Numbered from the stretch's first letter, positions 10,067 to 19,789 are shown. The stretch: DNA of 64,000 nucleotides from Peribacillus sp. FSL H8-0477 (GCF_038002765.1 NZ_JBBODE010000001.1:1-64000), one strand, 5' to 3'. Translations and numbers: made by a program. The notes: a model not told the origin generated them from the letters alone.

Positions 10067-11407
10067 TTAGAGGGTTGTCATAGCTTCTTTGACCGTTTTC
10101 ACAATAAACGAATAATCTTCATCCGTAATGGAAAGCGGTGGTGCTAACTGCAGTACATTGTTAAAGCCGGCAACCGTATCTCCATTTTTACCGATTAACA
10201 ACCCTTTTTGCTTACATGTGCTGATGAGCGCATTCAGTTTATCGACCTCTAATGGTTCTTTGGTCGTTTTGTCTTTGACCAGCTCAATTCCGATTAGAAG
10301 GCCTTTACCACGGATATCACCTACTAGGGGATGATCCTTTAACTCGGCGAAATCATTCAACATGCGTTCCCCAAGTTGGGCAGAACGTTCAATCAGTTTT
10401 TCATTTTCATAGATTTCCAGATTTTTAATGGCTAGCGCGCAGGCTGCAGGATTCCCACCAAAGGTATTGATATGACGGAAACGATCGTACGTATCTTCTC
10501 CAGAAAAGGCTTCAAAAATCTCTTTTTTCACAGCCGTTACAGCCAGCGGAAGATAAGCACTAGTAATTCCCTTTGCCATTGTAATAATATCGGGTTTAAC
10601 CCCATAATGCATAAATCCAAATGGTTTTCCGGTTCGACCGAAGCCGCAAATAACTTCATCGCTGATTAGCAATGCGCCGTGCTTTTCACAAATTTCTTGA
10701 ACACGTTTCATATATCCTTCAGGAGGCATCAGAATACCCCCGCCGGTTATGATTGGTTCCATAATGACCCCAGCAACTGTTTCACTTAATTCCCAGGTCA
10801 TTACCCGGTCAATTTCTTCTGCCGTATGAAGTGGATTCCCTTCATCATAATTACGGTAGGAGTCTGGCGGGGCAACATGCAAGAACCCCTGCGCCAATGG
10901 TTCATATTTATATTTTCGCTGAGCTTGACCGGTTGCAGCCAGTGCCCCCATTGTATTTCCATGATAACCCCGGTAGCGGGAAATAAATTTATGACGGGAA
11001 TGCCCACCGGTTTGCTGATGGTACTGCCGAACGATTTTAAAGGCGGTTTCGTTCGCTTCACTTCCGCTGTTAGAAAAGTAGAATACATATTCATTATTAA
11101 GCCAAGAATTAAGCTTCTCTGCAAGCTTAATTGCTGAAACATGACTTTGTACAAGAGGCGCATAGGGCAGATCAAGCAGCTGCTGATAGGCGGCTTCAGC
11201 CAACTCTTTACGCCCGTAGCCTACATTAACGCACCAAAGTCCTGACATACCGTCCAGATAACGATTGCCTTTATCATCTGTAACCCAGGCACCTTCACCT
11301 TTAACCATCACCGTATGTTCCTGCCCTGGGCTTGAGCCTTTCATCGCATGCCATAGATATTTTTCGTCTGTTTCTTGCAGTGTTGGCGTATGATCCGTAT
11401 TCGGCAT
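10067..11407 (-). CDS. Class III aminotransferase, probable beta-alanine (omega-amino acid) aminotransferase
   Basis: PLP-dependent fold-type I enzyme. In this setting it is expected to transaminate beta-alanine (or 3-aminoisobutyrate) to malonate semialdehyde (or methylmalonate semialdehyde). Visible motifs are SGSEANETAFK (PLP phosphate site), YRGYHGNTMGALAATG, SDEVICGFGRTG and the PLP-lysine in ITMAKGITSAYLPL. The ATG at 11407 (MPNTDHTPTL) is chosen because AAGGGGG stands 7 bases ahead of it; an ATG two codons upstream is too close. It follows the dehydrogenase gene by 23 bp and precedes a terminator. Substrate assignment rests on context. Confidence 0.85.
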   Translation of the reverse strand: MPNTDHTPTLQETDEKYLWHAMKGSSPGQEHTVMVKGEGAWVTDDKGNRYLDGMSGLWCVNVGYGRKELAEAAYQQLLDLPYAPLVQSHVSAIKLAEKLNSWLNNEYVFYFSNSGSEANETAFKIVRQYHQQTGGHSRHKFISRYRGYHGNTMGALAATGQAQRKYKYEPLAQGFLHVAPPDSYRNYDEGNPLHTAEEIDRVMTWELSETVAGVIMEPIITGGGILMPPEGYMKRVQEICEKHGALLISDEVICGFGRTGKPFGFMHYGVKPDIITMAKGITSAYLPLAVTAVKKEIFEAFSGEDTYDRFRHINTFGGNPAACALAIKNLEIYENEKLIERSAQLGERMLNDFAELKDHPLVGDIRGKGLLIGIELVKDKTTKEPLEVDKLNALISTCKQKGLLIGKNGDTVAGFNNVLQLAPPLSITDEDYSFIVKTVKEAMTTL

Positions 11408-11430
11408 TCCCATTCCCCCTTATATTTACA

Positions 11431-12888
11431 TCAATACCGTGCAGTCAGCATTTTTTTCCTTGTATAAAATTCTACGCCATCTTTTCCGTTGGCATGCAAA
11501 TCCCCGTAAAAGGATTTTTTATAACCGGAAAACGGAAAGAAGGCCATGGGAGCAGGGACACCTAAATTAATTCCCAGCATGCCTGCATCAATCTCATCTC
11601 GGAATGTCCTGACAGCTTTTGCACTATCTGTGTAAAGACATGCACCATTGGCAAACTCCGACTCGTTGGTTAGTTCAATGGCTTCTGACAACGTTTCAAC
11701 ACGTACAATTGATAATACTGGGGCGAAAAGTTCTTCCTGCCAAATTTTCATATCTGTCGTTACATGATCAAAAATGGTTGGTCCAACAAAATAGCCTTGC
11801 TCAGGAACCTTATCCTGCCGTCCGTCTCGGACTAATTCAGCGCCTTGTTCCTCACCAATGCCGATATATTGAAGTGTCCGGTCTTTATTTGATTCACGAA
11901 TAACGGGACCAAGGAACACACCTTTATCCTGACCATTCCCGATTATAATCTCATCCGCAGCATTTTTCAGTCTAACCACAAGCTCATCAGCAACCGTACC
12001 TACGGCAACAACCACCGATACAGCCATACAGCGTTCACCAGCTGAACCAAATGCGGCACTCGTAATATTACGGACGGCATTGTCAAGGTCTGCATCTGGT
12101 AAAACAATGCTATGATTCTTTGCACCCGCTAAAGCCTGAACACGTTTCCCATTGGCCGCAGCAGTTTTATAAATATATTCGGCTACTGGCTGTGAACCAA
12201 CAAATGAAATAGCTTTTACATCTGGGTTGGTAAGAAGTCCATTTACGACATCATGTGCACCATGTACGATATTAAGTACCCCATCCGGAAGTCCAGCTTC
12301 TTTTATTAATTCGGCCAGCCGGTTGGCTAATAGCGGCGTTCGTTCGGATGGTTTGAGAACAAAGGTATTCCCGCAAGCAATGGCGAGTGGAAACATCCAG
12401 CATGGCACCATCATTGGAAAATTAAAAGGAGTAATGCCTCCAATTACACCAATAGGGTACCGGTACATTCCTGACTCAATTCCATTCGCGATATCTGGAA
12501 GTTGAGTTCCTTGCATTAATGTTGGTACACCACAGGCAAATTCGACACATTCAATTCCCCGCAAGACTTCTCCATACGCTTCATCGTAGTTTTTCCCATT
12601 TTCTGTTGTAATCAGACGTGCAAGTTCTTCCCAATGATCGTGTAATAATTGCTGATAGCGAAATAATACGCGCGCTCTTTGTGGTACAGGAACTTTTTTC
12701 CAAGTAAGAAAAGCTTCTTTTGCTGATGTTACTGCCTGCTCAACATCTTCAGTTGTTGAAAGCGGGACTTTGGCTAAGATCTCACCTGTAGCTGGATTAG
12801 GAATATCCTCAAATTTATCTGCTTGCGAATCCACCCAAGCTCCACCAATAAAATTTTTCACTTTCTTCACTGTATTAGTTACAATCAT
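11431..12888 (-). CDS. mmsA: CoA-acylating (methyl)malonate-semialdehyde dehydrogenase
   Basis: NAD-dependent aldehyde dehydrogenase that converts malonate or methylmalonate semialdehyde to acetyl- or propionyl-CoA, the last step of the pathway encoded here. Features are the Rossmann region, the segment [10 protein letters not shown], the catalytic Cys in [17 protein letters not shown], and a C-terminal segment [18 protein letters not shown] that is typical of MmsA/IolA rather than of general ALDHs. The second in-frame Met at 12888 has GGGAGG 8 bases upstream and is preferred to 12894. First gene of a two-gene operon with the aminotransferase. Two copies of the cluster-wide motif TANACA-N4-GTAA lie 73-120 bp upstream. 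Confidence 0.9.
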   Translation of the reverse strand: MIVTNTVKKVKNFIGGAWVDSQADKFEDIPNPATGEILAKVPLSTTEDVEQAVTSAKEAFLTWKKVPVPQRARVLFRYQQLLHDHWEELARLITTENGKNYDEAYGEVLRGIECVEFACGVPTLMQGTQLPDIANGIESGMYRYPIGVIGGITPFNFPMMVPCWMFPLAIACGNTFVLKPSERTPLLANRLAELIKEAGLPDGVLNIVHGAHDVVNGLLTNPDVKAISFVGSQPVAEYIYKTAAANGKRVQALAGAKNHSIVLPDADLDNAVRNITSAAFGSAGERCMAVSVVVAVGTVADELVVRLKNAADEIIIGNGQDKGVFLGPVIRESNKDRTLQYIGIGEEQGAELVRDGRQDKVPEQGYFVGPTIFDHVTTDMKIWQEELFAPVLSIVRVETLSEAIELTNESEFANGACLYTDSAKAVRTFRDEIDAGMLGINLGVPAPMAFFPFSGYKKSFYGDLHANGKDGVEFYTRKKMLTARY

Positions 12889-12960
12889 GAACATTGCCTC
12901 CCGTCAAAATAATCGTTCTTCCTATTTCTTAAGTATAATGATCATTAGAATCATATTCAT

Positions 12961-13007
12961 TAGACATTACGTAAAGCTAACCACCATTTTTCTTACACAT
13001 AGTGTAA
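12961..13007 (-). promoter_or_regulatory. Paired operator-like sites upstream of mmsA
   Basis: TAGACATTACGTAA (12961-12974) and TACACATAGTGTAA (12994-13007) fit TANACA-N4-GTAA and start 33 bp apart. The second lies inside a perfect 9-bp-arm palindrome at 12990-13010. The same pair with 32-bp spacing precedes preT, and a single copy precedes the carbamoylase gene. The adjacent PucR-type regulator is the obvious candidate binder; that link is inference. Confidence 0.6.
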
Positions 13008-13161
13008 GAAAAGGTACCGTAAGCTGCTACTGCTGTTTTTCGATATTTGTACAATGGTGGTATAAGTTACCCAACTATGTTATGATGAATATAATGTAAA
13101 AAAATGGGTTCCTCAGACTTTTTTTAGTCCCTTCCCTTTGTACTATGAAAGGAGACTAACT

Positions 13162-13392
13162 ATGACACTAACACAAATAAAACACATGCTGGAAACGTTG
13201 ATGTATTATCGTGATTGCCAAATCACACATACCTTTTCGCATAATCAAGAGCAGTTTGTTTCTGTTTGTTATTTTAAAGAAACGAACGCTTACCAAATCA
13301 ATCAAATTCCTCACAAAATCAGCGAGACTTTATATGATATAGATTCTGCCGCTCTTGTGCTTAACAAGCATCTGAATCCAGTATTCTCTTAA
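13162..13392 (+). CDS. Small YkuJ-like (DUF1797-type) protein
   Basis: A 76-residue cytosolic protein. The frame opens at 13138, but AAAGGAGA precedes the ATG at 13162 (MTLTQIKHML), so that start is used. The layout resembles Bacillus YkuJ: an N-terminal helix, a central CYFKETNAYQI strand region, then a YDIDSAALVL helix. The family call is tentative and function is unknown. It is the only plus-strand gene inside the pyrimidine cluster and is followed by a strong bidirectional terminator shared with the PucR gene. Confidence 0.65.
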   Translation: MTLTQIKHMLETLMYYRDCQITHTFSHNQEQFVSVCYFKETNAYQINQIPHKISETLYDIDSAALVLNKHLNPVFS

Positions 13393-13395
13393 CCT

Positions 13396-13442
13396 AATAC
13401 GGACACTGCCTACTTAATAGTAAGCAGCGTCCGTATTTTTTT
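13396..13442. terminator. Bidirectional terminator between the YkuJ-like gene and pucR-type gene
   Basis: A long stem: AATACGGAC-CTGC-TACT pairs with AGTA-GCAG-GTCCGTATT around TAAT with a few bulges. T7 follows on the plus strand and an A-rich side supports the other direction. It serves two convergent genes. Confidence 0.9.
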
Positions 13443-13453
13443 GTAAGCAGTGA

Positions 13454-15073
13454 TTATAGATTTTGCCTAATTGGAATGGATTGTCGGGTGCTGTTTAGGT
13501 AATCATAGGCTAGCAGCATAAATTCAATTGCCTGACGCCGTTCTGCCTGCATGAAATTAGCTCCGAGAAGTTTTTCGAGTTTTTCAAGTCTGTGGTATAA
13601 AGTTTGTCTGACTATAAATAGTTTTTTGGAGGTCTCTTGTTTTGAACCATTACAAGCCAGATATTCTTTGAGGGTAACCATCAGCTCACCGTTGTGCTGA
13701 AGATCATAATCGATGACAGGTTCAAGATATTCATAGACAGTTTCTTGAAGATTACTATGTTTATTAATCAATGATAAAATTCGGTACATATGGAGGTCTT
13801 GATAAAAATAGCTGCTGTTTTCTTCTGTTAGAGTTTCTTGCAGCATAATGGTTTCTTTCGCTGTTTTATAACTTTTAAACATGTCCCCCAGTTTGAAAAC
13901 ATATTGTCCGACCCCTACTGAAAGACCAGCCAACCGTTTTTTTCCTGTGCCATCTACTTTGTTAATCCGTTGAAATCCCTCAGACACACGTTCCTTCCAA
14001 TTTTCTGGTGAACGTCTATCACCTAGGATAAAAATTAAATGCTGATGCAATTCCATTGAAAATAATTGAAAACCTGCTTGTTCAAACACAGTACGAAATA
14101 ATAACATTAAATACGTATTATCATTAATGGCTGCTGATCGATGACCCTGATGACGAAATTTGCAGATAAAAGCCACGCCGCCCGTCAGCTTTAATTTAGG
14201 GTTTAGATAGGAAAGTTGGGCTTGGATAGCTTCTTCACTGTACTCCCCATCAAGCCAATTCCGAAGCCACTTACTTTCTTCAGCGATTTTCTTTTCCTCA
14301 ACATATAACTCACGAAGGAAATGCTGTGCGAGTGCCGTTGCCGTCCTATCAAGAATAACAGCATCAAATTCAGTCAATTCCCGTTCAGGGGAATATATGT
14401 ATAATTCAGCATAATTTTGTCCAAGAATCTGGATAGGCTGTGTCAAAACCTGTTCGTTTGAATGATTTTCAATTGTACGTATTTTTTTAAGAAGGGTTTC
14501 TTTCTCTGCTTTTCTTCCCGCAGGAACAAAGGTAATTTCATGTTCACGAACGACGGCAAACACCTGAACTTTAAGATAATCATGGAGAATGTGTAAAATC
14601 TGCTCGTAATTATTGATTTCAAGCAGCTTTTTATTTAAGTTTTGGGAATAGCTTTCTAAATTAGAAATTAACTTATATTGTTGGTTGATGATCATTGAGT
14701 GGATATCTTGGGTTATTTGTACAAAGGGGACTTCCTTTTGAAAGATTATAATCGGAAAGTTATGTTTGTCTGCAAGAAGACGTATGGTTTCAGGTATCAC
14801 GTTAATATAGGTTCCTAGCTCAATACATAATCCTGTTGCATGGCACTCTATTAATTCCTGAACAAAGGAGAGAAATAGTTTTTCATCATTCCCCCAGCCT
14901 ATGCCAGTTGACAATATGAGCTCACCGCCATTTAAAAGATTCCTTATTGCTGGATTTTCGACAATATGAACCCATTTAACAGAGCGGTGTATTCCATCCT
15001 TTCCTGCAACTAGTATTGTGCCGTCAAAGTGTTTTCGCTGAAGAATTTCACTAATTGTTAGATAGGAATTCAT
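13454..15073 (-). CDS. PucR-family transcriptional regulator
   Basis: Regulator of 539 residues with the PucR three-part layout. The N-terminal PucR sensory domain (SEILQRKHFDGTILVAGKDG, ELILSTGIGWGN) spans about residues 5-125. A central GGDEF-like/CdaR region follows. The C-terminal helix-turn-helix (HTH_30) has NGSKQETSKKLFIVRQTLYHRLEKLEKLLG near 475-505, given here as separate parts: KETSKKLF-type recognition helix and TLYHRLEKLEKLLG. PucR proteins control purine or pyrimidine catabolism. Its place between the pre/hyd genes and mmsA makes it the likely regulator of this cluster. It ends at a shared terminator and has no copy of the cluster motif upstream, so it may be expressed constitutively. 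Confidence 0.85.
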   Translation of the reverse strand: MNSYLTISEILQRKHFDGTILVAGKDGIHRSVKWVHIVENPAIRNLLNGGELILSTGIGWGNDEKLFLSFVQELIECHATGLCIELGTYINVIPETIRLLADKHNFPIIIFQKEVPFVQITQDIHSMIINQQYKLISNLESYSQNLNKKLLEINNYEQILHILHDYLKVQVFAVVREHEITFVPAGRKAEKETLLKKIRTIENHSNEQVLTQPIQILGQNYAELYIYSPERELTEFDAVILDRTATALAQHFLRELYVEEKKIAEESKWLRNWLDGEYSEEAIQAQLSYLNPKLKLTGGVAFICKFRHQGHRSAAINDNTYLMLLFRTVFEQAGFQLFSMELHQHLIFILGDRRSPENWKERVSEGFQRINKVDGTGKKRLAGLSVGVGQYVFKLGDMFKSYKTAKETIMLQETLTEENSSYFYQDLHMYRILSLINKHSNLQETVYEYLEPVIDYDLQHNGELMVTLKEYLACNGSKQETSKKLFIVRQTLYHRLEKLEKLLGANFMQAERRQAIEFMLLAYDYLNSTRQSIPIRQNL

Positions 15074-15170
15074 GAATCAACCTCCCTTTCTTCATCCTTA
15101 CCTCATCCTTATTATACCCTAGGTTCGGCTAGGTAAAAATAGTTTATTGAATTTTTAGTAAATTCAAACT

Positions 15171-15212
15171 AAAAAAAGGAGCAAATATGGGGAATTCCCA
15201 TACTTGCTCCTT
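15171..15212 (-). terminator. Terminator of the preT-preA-hydA operon
   Basis: On the minus strand a nearly perfect 16-bp stem (AAGGAGCAAGTATGGG with its complement, one mismatch) closes around AATT and is followed by T7. It starts 5 bp after the stop of the 66-residue gene. Confidence 0.92.
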
Positions 15213-15216
15213 AGAT

Positions 15217-15417
15217 TCAGCCTAATAAATACCGTGAAAAATATTTTCTTGCATCTGCTGTGGTAATATGAAGTTGTTGTTTTTCCGCTTTATCTGGGAG
15301 TATAAAATCGACTAGAGCACCACTAAGGTTTTCAGTAACATGTGTAATAACAAAACCCTTTCCAATTAGTTCATCAATTTGTGTTTTTTCGGAAAGAAAA
15401 TACTGATAATCAGACAT
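15217..15417 (-). CDS. Small protein of unknown function in the pyrimidine operon (66 aa)
   Basis: Unrecognised 66-residue soluble protein (begins MSDYQYFLSEKTQIDEL, ends RKYFSRYLLG). It has a near-ideal GGAGGAG ribosome binding site, starts 42 bp after the dihydropyrimidinase stop and ends 5 bp before the operon terminator, so it is very probably co-transcribed with preT-preA-hydA. No Cys, signal peptide or membrane segment. A mixed beta/alpha pattern (GFVITHVTENLSGALVDFIL) suggests a small folded domain. Role unknown. Confidence 0.7.
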   Translation of the reverse strand: MSDYQYFLSEKTQIDELIGKGFVITHVTENLSGALVDFILPDKAEKQQLHITTADARKYFSRYLLG

Positions 15418-15459
15418 CTAACTCCTCCTCCCATTCAGCTGCTTTTAAGTGCAGACCCA

Positions 15460-16875
15460 TTACACAGGCAGTGTCTCTGTTTTCATCCTGCGTTCGGTGC
15501 CATATTTTTCTCTTTTTAGATATTGTCCATTACCTGCACGTCCAACAAATTGTTTATCTCGAATGACAAATTCGCCTCTAGATAATACAGAAACCGGCTC
15601 ACCTGTCACTTTCATTCCTTCAAACGCACTGTAATCAACTGTTAAATGGTGTGTTTCCGCAGATAGCACACGTTCTACGTTCGGATCATAAATAACAATA
15701 TCTGCATCTGAACCGACTGCAATAGAGCCTTTTTGCGGGTATAGACCGAAGAGCTTAGCTGCTCTTGTTGACGTGAGATCGACGAATTGATTTAGACTAA
15801 TCCGATCCTTTTTCACGCCTTCTGAAAAAAGAATGGTCATTCGATCCTCAATAATCGGTCCGCCATTAGGGATTTTCGTAAAGTCATCCCGGCCTAAATC
15901 TTTCTGTCCTTTAAAATCAAACGAACATTGATCCGAGCCAATTGTCTGAAGTTGCCCGGTTTTCAAGGCATTCCAGAGAACATCTTGATGATGTTTTTCA
16001 CGCAGCGGCGGAGACCAGACATATTTTGCTCCTTCAAAGTTTGGTTTTTCCAAATCACTTTGATCAAGAACTAAATATTGAGGACACGTTTCACCCCAAA
16101 CATCGACTCCTTTATTACGAGCTTCGGTGATTTTTTCGACAGCATCCTGACACGAAACATGAACCACATATAAATGTGAGTTTGTTAATGCTGTTAATTG
16201 ACAAGCTCTGCCTGTTGCCTCTCCTTCAATCTCAGGCGGACGTGTTAAGGCATGATAGACTGGATCTGTATGTCCTTCTTCAAGAGCCTTTCTAGTTAAA
16301 TAATCAATGACATCCCCATTTTCAGCATGCACCATGACTAATCCACCATGTTTCTTGGCTGTTTCCAACGTTTGGTAAAGCGTTCCGTCATCAGCCTGAA
16401 AAACATCCTTATAGGCCATGAACACTTTAAAAGAAGAAATTCCTTCTTCTTCGATTACTCGTGGAATCTCTTGTAACACTTCATCATTAATTTCAGAAAT
16501 CATTAAGTGAAATCCGTAATCAATGACGGCTTTATCCTTAGATTTAGCATGCCAAGTAGAAATGGCTTCGCTTAGAGGCTTTCCTTTATCCGTTAAACAA
16601 AAATCAATAACGGTTGTCGTTCCCCCGTATGCCGCTCCAATTGTGCCGCTTTCAAAATCATCTTTCGTTACCGTTCCACCAAAAGGCATATCCAGATGGG
16701 TATGCGGGTCGATGCCGCCAGGGAATAGATAAGCGCCCTTAGCATCAATGATTTCTGCACGGTCGTCCTCTAAGTTTTTTCCAATTGCTGTAATAACCCC
16801 ATCTTCAATTTTCACATCTGCCATAAAGGTATCTGCTGCTGTGACAATACAACCATTTTTAATTATTTTCGTCAT
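15460..16875 (-). CDS. hydA: Dihydropyrimidinase (D-hydantoinase)
   Basis: Opens the ring of dihydrouracil or dihydrothymine to give N-carbamoyl-beta-amino acids. The 471-residue cyclic amidohydrolase has metal-binding HxH in GGIDPHTHLDMPFGG (about residues 54-68), the carbamylated Lys in SSFKVFMAYK (about 150), metal His in VMVHAENGDVIDYL and VVHVSCQDA, and the Asp in IGSDQCSFDFKGQKD. The start follows an AAGGAGGGGGAAC-type ribosome binding site. It lies 19 bp after preA in the preT-preA-hydA operon. Phenylhydantoinase or allantoinase are less likely given the neighbours. Confidence 0.93.
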   Translation of the reverse strand: MTKIIKNGCIVTAADTFMADVKIEDGVITAIGKNLEDDRAEIIDAKGAYLFPGGIDPHTHLDMPFGGTVTKDDFESGTIGAAYGGTTTVIDFCLTDKGKPLSEAISTWHAKSKDKAVIDYGFHLMISEINDEVLQEIPRVIEEEGISSFKVFMAYKDVFQADDGTLYQTLETAKKHGGLVMVHAENGDVIDYLTRKALEEGHTDPVYHALTRPPEIEGEATGRACQLTALTNSHLYVVHVSCQDAVEKITEARNKGVDVWGETCPQYLVLDQSDLEKPNFEGAKYVWSPPLREKHHQDVLWNALKTGQLQTIGSDQCSFDFKGQKDLGRDDFTKIPNGGPIIEDRMTILFSEGVKKDRISLNQFVDLTSTRAAKLFGLYPQKGSIAVGSDADIVIYDPNVERVLSAETHHLTVDYSAFEGMKVTGEPVSVLSRGEFVIRDKQFVGRAGNGQYLKREKYGTERRMKTETLPV

Positions 16876-16894
16876 TTATGTTCCCCCTCCTTTT

Positions 16895-18181
16895 TCATTT
16901 CGCTAAACCGATTTCTGGATTTGCAAATCGTGCTAATACCGCTTGTCGTTCATTCCATGTCATCGGAGGTATTTCATAAGGTACTTCAATCATGTCGATT
17001 GCACCCTCGACCGGACAGACAATTGAACATAAATTACACCCGACACAATCTTCCTCACGAACTTGTAAGTAGCTTTTGCCATTAGGATCTTGCAGCATAT
17101 CAATGCATTGGTGTGCCGTATCTTCACAAGCGATGTGACACTTATTGCAATTTATACAAACATCATTATTGATTTTCGCTTTAATGTTATAGTTCAAATC
17201 AAGATTGCCCCATTCTGAATAACGATCAACTGATTTGCCGACGAGATCCATTACTGAGGCTAAATTCTTACTATCCAGATAATTGTTTAAGCCATCAATC
17301 ATATCTTCGACAATTCGAAACCCATGATGCATGGCAGCTGTACAAATCTGAACGCTTGTCGACCCCATCAACATGAATTCAACCGTGTCCTGCCAATTGG
17401 AAATGCCGCCAATTCCGGAAATCGGAACATTCACATATGGATTCCGAGCACAATCTGCGACCATATTCAGGGCAATTGGCTTCACTGCCGGACCGCAGTA
17501 CCCACCGTGTGCTCCTTTGCCTGCTACATGGGGAATTGTATTCCATGAATCAAGATCTACTCCAGCTAAACTATTAATCGTATTTATCATACTTACAGCA
17601 TCCGCTCCACCTCGAACAGCTGCTTCGGCAGTCCGCGTGATGTCCGTAATATTTGGTGTTAACTTAACAATTACCGGAGTCTTTGCTGCTTCTTTAGCCC
17701 ACATTGTCTGCTTTTCGACAAGTTCTGGAACCTGCCCTGATGCTGAACCCATCCCGCGTTCTGCCATACCGTGCGGACAGCCAAAATTCAATTCCAGCCC
17801 ATCCACCCCAACGTCCTCTACTCGCTTGACGATCTCATGCCACTTTTCCTGCTTTGGTTCAACCATGAGCGAAGCAATGATTGCATGATTAGGAAATCTC
17901 TTTTTTGTTTCATAGATTTCCTTTAAATTCACTTCTAACGGTCGATCTGTAATCAATTCAATATTGTTAAAGCCAGCAACCCTCTGCCCATTAAAATTGA
18001 CGGCAGCAAAGCGTGATGAGACATTTAAAATGGGATCCCCCAGGGTTTTCCATACAGCTCCCCCCCATCCAGCTTCAAATGCCCGCTGAACTTGGTATCC
18101 TGAATTAGTCGGTGGTGCTGAAGCCAGCCAAAATGGGTTAGGTGACGTAATTCCTGCTAAATTTATCCTCAAATCTGCCAT
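16895..18181 (-). CDS. preA: NAD-dependent dihydropyrimidine dehydrogenase, catalytic subunit PreA
   Basis: FMN-containing subunit that reduces uracil/thymine to the dihydro form (or the reverse) together with PreT. 428 residues. The N-terminal dihydroorotate-dehydrogenase-like barrel has NFGCPHGMAERGMGSASGQ near 130-150 and SGIGGISNWQDTVEF near 265. The C-terminal ferredoxin domain has two 4Fe-4S motifs, CINCNKCHIACED and CVGCNLCSIVCP (about 340-395). At the position where the eukaryotic enzyme has its catalytic Cys (ACGQ), this protein has ASGQ; bacterial subunits vary there. Second gene of the operon, 38 bp after preT. Confidence 0.93.
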   Translation of the reverse strand: MADLRINLAGITSPNPFWLASAPPTNSGYQVQRAFEAGWGGAVWKTLGDPILNVSSRFAAVNFNGQRVAGFNNIELITDRPLEVNLKEIYETKKRFPNHAIIASLMVEPKQEKWHEIVKRVEDVGVDGLELNFGCPHGMAERGMGSASGQVPELVEKQTMWAKEAAKTPVIVKLTPNITDITRTAEAAVRGGADAVSMINTINSLAGVDLDSWNTIPHVAGKGAHGGYCGPAVKPIALNMVADCARNPYVNVPISGIGGISNWQDTVEFMLMGSTSVQICTAAMHHGFRIVEDMIDGLNNYLDSKNLASVMDLVGKSVDRYSEWGNLDLNYNIKAKINNDVCINCNKCHIACEDTAHQCIDMLQDPNGKSYLQVREEDCVGCNLCSIVCPVEGAIDMIEVPYEIPPMTWNERQAVLARFANPEIGLAK

Positions 18182-18219
18182 GAAACTACCTCCTTCTATT
18201 TTTCAACGAAACCCTTTAT

Positions 18220-19587
18220 TTAAGCTCCGATGGTAATCCCGCTCTCTAACTTTTGATGTATTTCATAGGCTGCAAGCTTCCCTTGCTGTGCAGCTGATAC
18301 AACCATGGCTTCTCCTTGTCCCTTACCAAAAATCACATCACCACAGGCATAAATATTTCCAACCGAAGTCTGATAGGATCCCGGCGTCAATAAAACCACT
18401 CCATCCTGATGGGCAATGCCAAACTCTTCAATCAAACTTATATAACGGGATTGACCGATCGCACGGACAACGGCATCTGCCTCAAGTACATGTTCAGAAC
18501 CTATAATAGGCACTGGTCGACGGCGTCCGTCTTCATTTACCTGACCAAGCTCCATCTTCATACATTCAAGACCTATTACCTGGTTATCCTCATTTGTTAC
18601 TATTTTTGAAGGTGCGGTCAGCCATTGGAACTCAATTCCGTCTTGTTTAGCAAATTCATATTCAAAACCATAGGCAGTCATTTCTTTTTGCGTTCTTCTG
18701 TATACGATTTTTACATTTTCCGCACCAAGACGTTTTGAACAAGTGGCGGCATCTATTGCTGTATTTCCAGCCCCGATGACCACAACCTTTTTCCCTACCA
18801 AATCCTGTGTCAGTACGTCTGTTTTTGTACTTTTGACAAATTCAATGGCATCAAACACTCCATCTGCATCTTCTCCATCAAGACCCAGTTTAGGTACCTC
18901 TGACATGCCAATCGCCAGAACAACTGCATCATAACTAGTACGTAATTCATCGACCGTTATATCAATCCCCACTCTTGTATTCGTTCGTATTTGAACATCA
19001 AGGTTTCTCACTTGATCAACTTCCCAATACGAAATGGCCTGCGGTAATCGAAAGGAAACGATTCCGTATGTATTTAAACCGCCTGCTTCAGATTCAGCTT
19101 CAAAAATGGTAACTGTATATCCAAGTCTCGCCAGCTCCCGCGCTGCAGATAATCCTGCTGGCCCTCCACCGACAATAGCGGCTGTTCTGCCATTTTTTTC
19201 GCCTGCTTTAAATAATTGCTGTTGATTAGCAATCGCCCAATCTGTTGCGTATCGCTGAAGATCACCGATTAAAATGGGCTTTGTTGAATGATTAAGGACA
19301 CATGCACCCTCACAAAGCTCTTCTGTCGGACAGACCCTCGCACAACTCGCACCGATTGGATTGGCTGACATAATAGTCGTCGCCGATCCTTTTAAATTTT
19401 CAGTTGCAATTTTTTTAATGAAAGAGGGGATATCAATCCCTGTTGGACAAGCTTGGATACACGGGGCGTCATAACAATATAAACAACGATTAGATTCTTC
19501 CATTGCCTCCTGCCTGGTTAGGCCAGGTTCTATTTCAAGAAAATTTTGTTCCAATATACCAGTTATATTCTCAACTCCATGTTTCAT
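18220..19587 (-). CDS. preT: NAD-dependent dihydropyrimidine dehydrogenase, subunit PreT
   Basis: FAD/NAD(P)H-binding subunit that passes electrons to PreA. 455 residues, homologous in layout to the small subunit of glutamate synthase. The N-terminal Cys-rich Fe-S region has CLYCYDAPCIQACPTGIDIP (about 34-53) and CARVCPTEELCEGACV. It also has an FAD dinucleotide fold AAIVGGGPAGLSAARELA (about 136) and an NADPH fold VVVIGAGNTAIDAATC (about 275). Separate from the true GltB at 55.3 kb. First gene of preT-preA-hydA-66 aa, preceded by AAGGAGAG and, about 90-135 bp upstream, by two TANACA-N4-GTAA sites. Confidence 0.92.
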   Translation of the reverse strand: MKHGVENITGILEQNFLEIEPGLTRQEAMEESNRCLYCYDAPCIQACPTGIDIPSFIKKIATENLKGSATTIMSANPIGASCARVCPTEELCEGACVLNHSTKPILIGDLQRYATDWAIANQQQLFKAGEKNGRTAAIVGGGPAGLSAARELARLGYTVTIFEAESEAGGLNTYGIVSFRLPQAISYWEVDQVRNLDVQIRTNTRVGIDITVDELRTSYDAVVLAIGMSEVPKLGLDGEDADGVFDAIEFVKSTKTDVLTQDLVGKKVVVIGAGNTAIDAATCSKRLGAENVKIVYRRTQKEMTAYGFEYEFAKQDGIEFQWLTAPSKIVTNEDNQVIGLECMKMELGQVNEDGRRRPVPIIGSEHVLEADAVVRAIGQSRYISLIEEFGIAHQDGVVLLTPGSYQTSVGNIYACGDVIFGKGQGEAMVVSAAQQGKLAAYEIHQKLESGITIGA

Positions 19588-19677
19588 CTACTTACTCTCC
19601 TTTCCAACATTCCTTTATTTCATTTACATGTCTCTCAGCTTATACTTAAGTGTACCGAGCTAGATGTTAGATTACAT

Positions 19678-19723
19678 TACACAGAACGTAAATAATCTTA
19701 TGGCATTTTTATACACAATGTAA
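19678..19723 (-). promoter_or_regulatory. Paired operator-like sites upstream of preT
   Basis: TACACAGAACGTAA (19678-19691) and TATACACAATGTAA (19710-19723) fit TANACA-N4-GTAA with 32-bp spacing, matching the pair ahead of mmsA. Flanking bases are also partly shared with the mmsA region (AAAAATG between the sites and TAATG after the promoter-proximal site on the minus strand). Confidence 0.6.
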
Positions 19724-19761
19724 AAAAAATAAAAACATGCAGGATTTTCAATCTAGAGATA

Positions 19762-19789
19762 GAAAACCCCCGGTTCTATGAACCGAGGG
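19762..19789 (-). terminator. Terminator after the carbamoylase gene
   Basis: On the minus strand CCCTCGGTTC pairs with GAACCGGGGG around a 3-base loop, then TTTTC. It lies directly after the stop at 19795 and separates this gene from preT. Confidence 0.85.

Noticed and set aside
10801-11175. 124-codon minus-strand ORF
   Set aside because: Different frame inside the aminotransferase gene, whose PLP motifs decide the coding frame.
18220-19587. Second copy of gltB
   Set aside because: Shares the fold with the GltB small subunit, but adjacency to preA and the shorter length identify PreT; the true gltB is at 55.3-56.7 kb.
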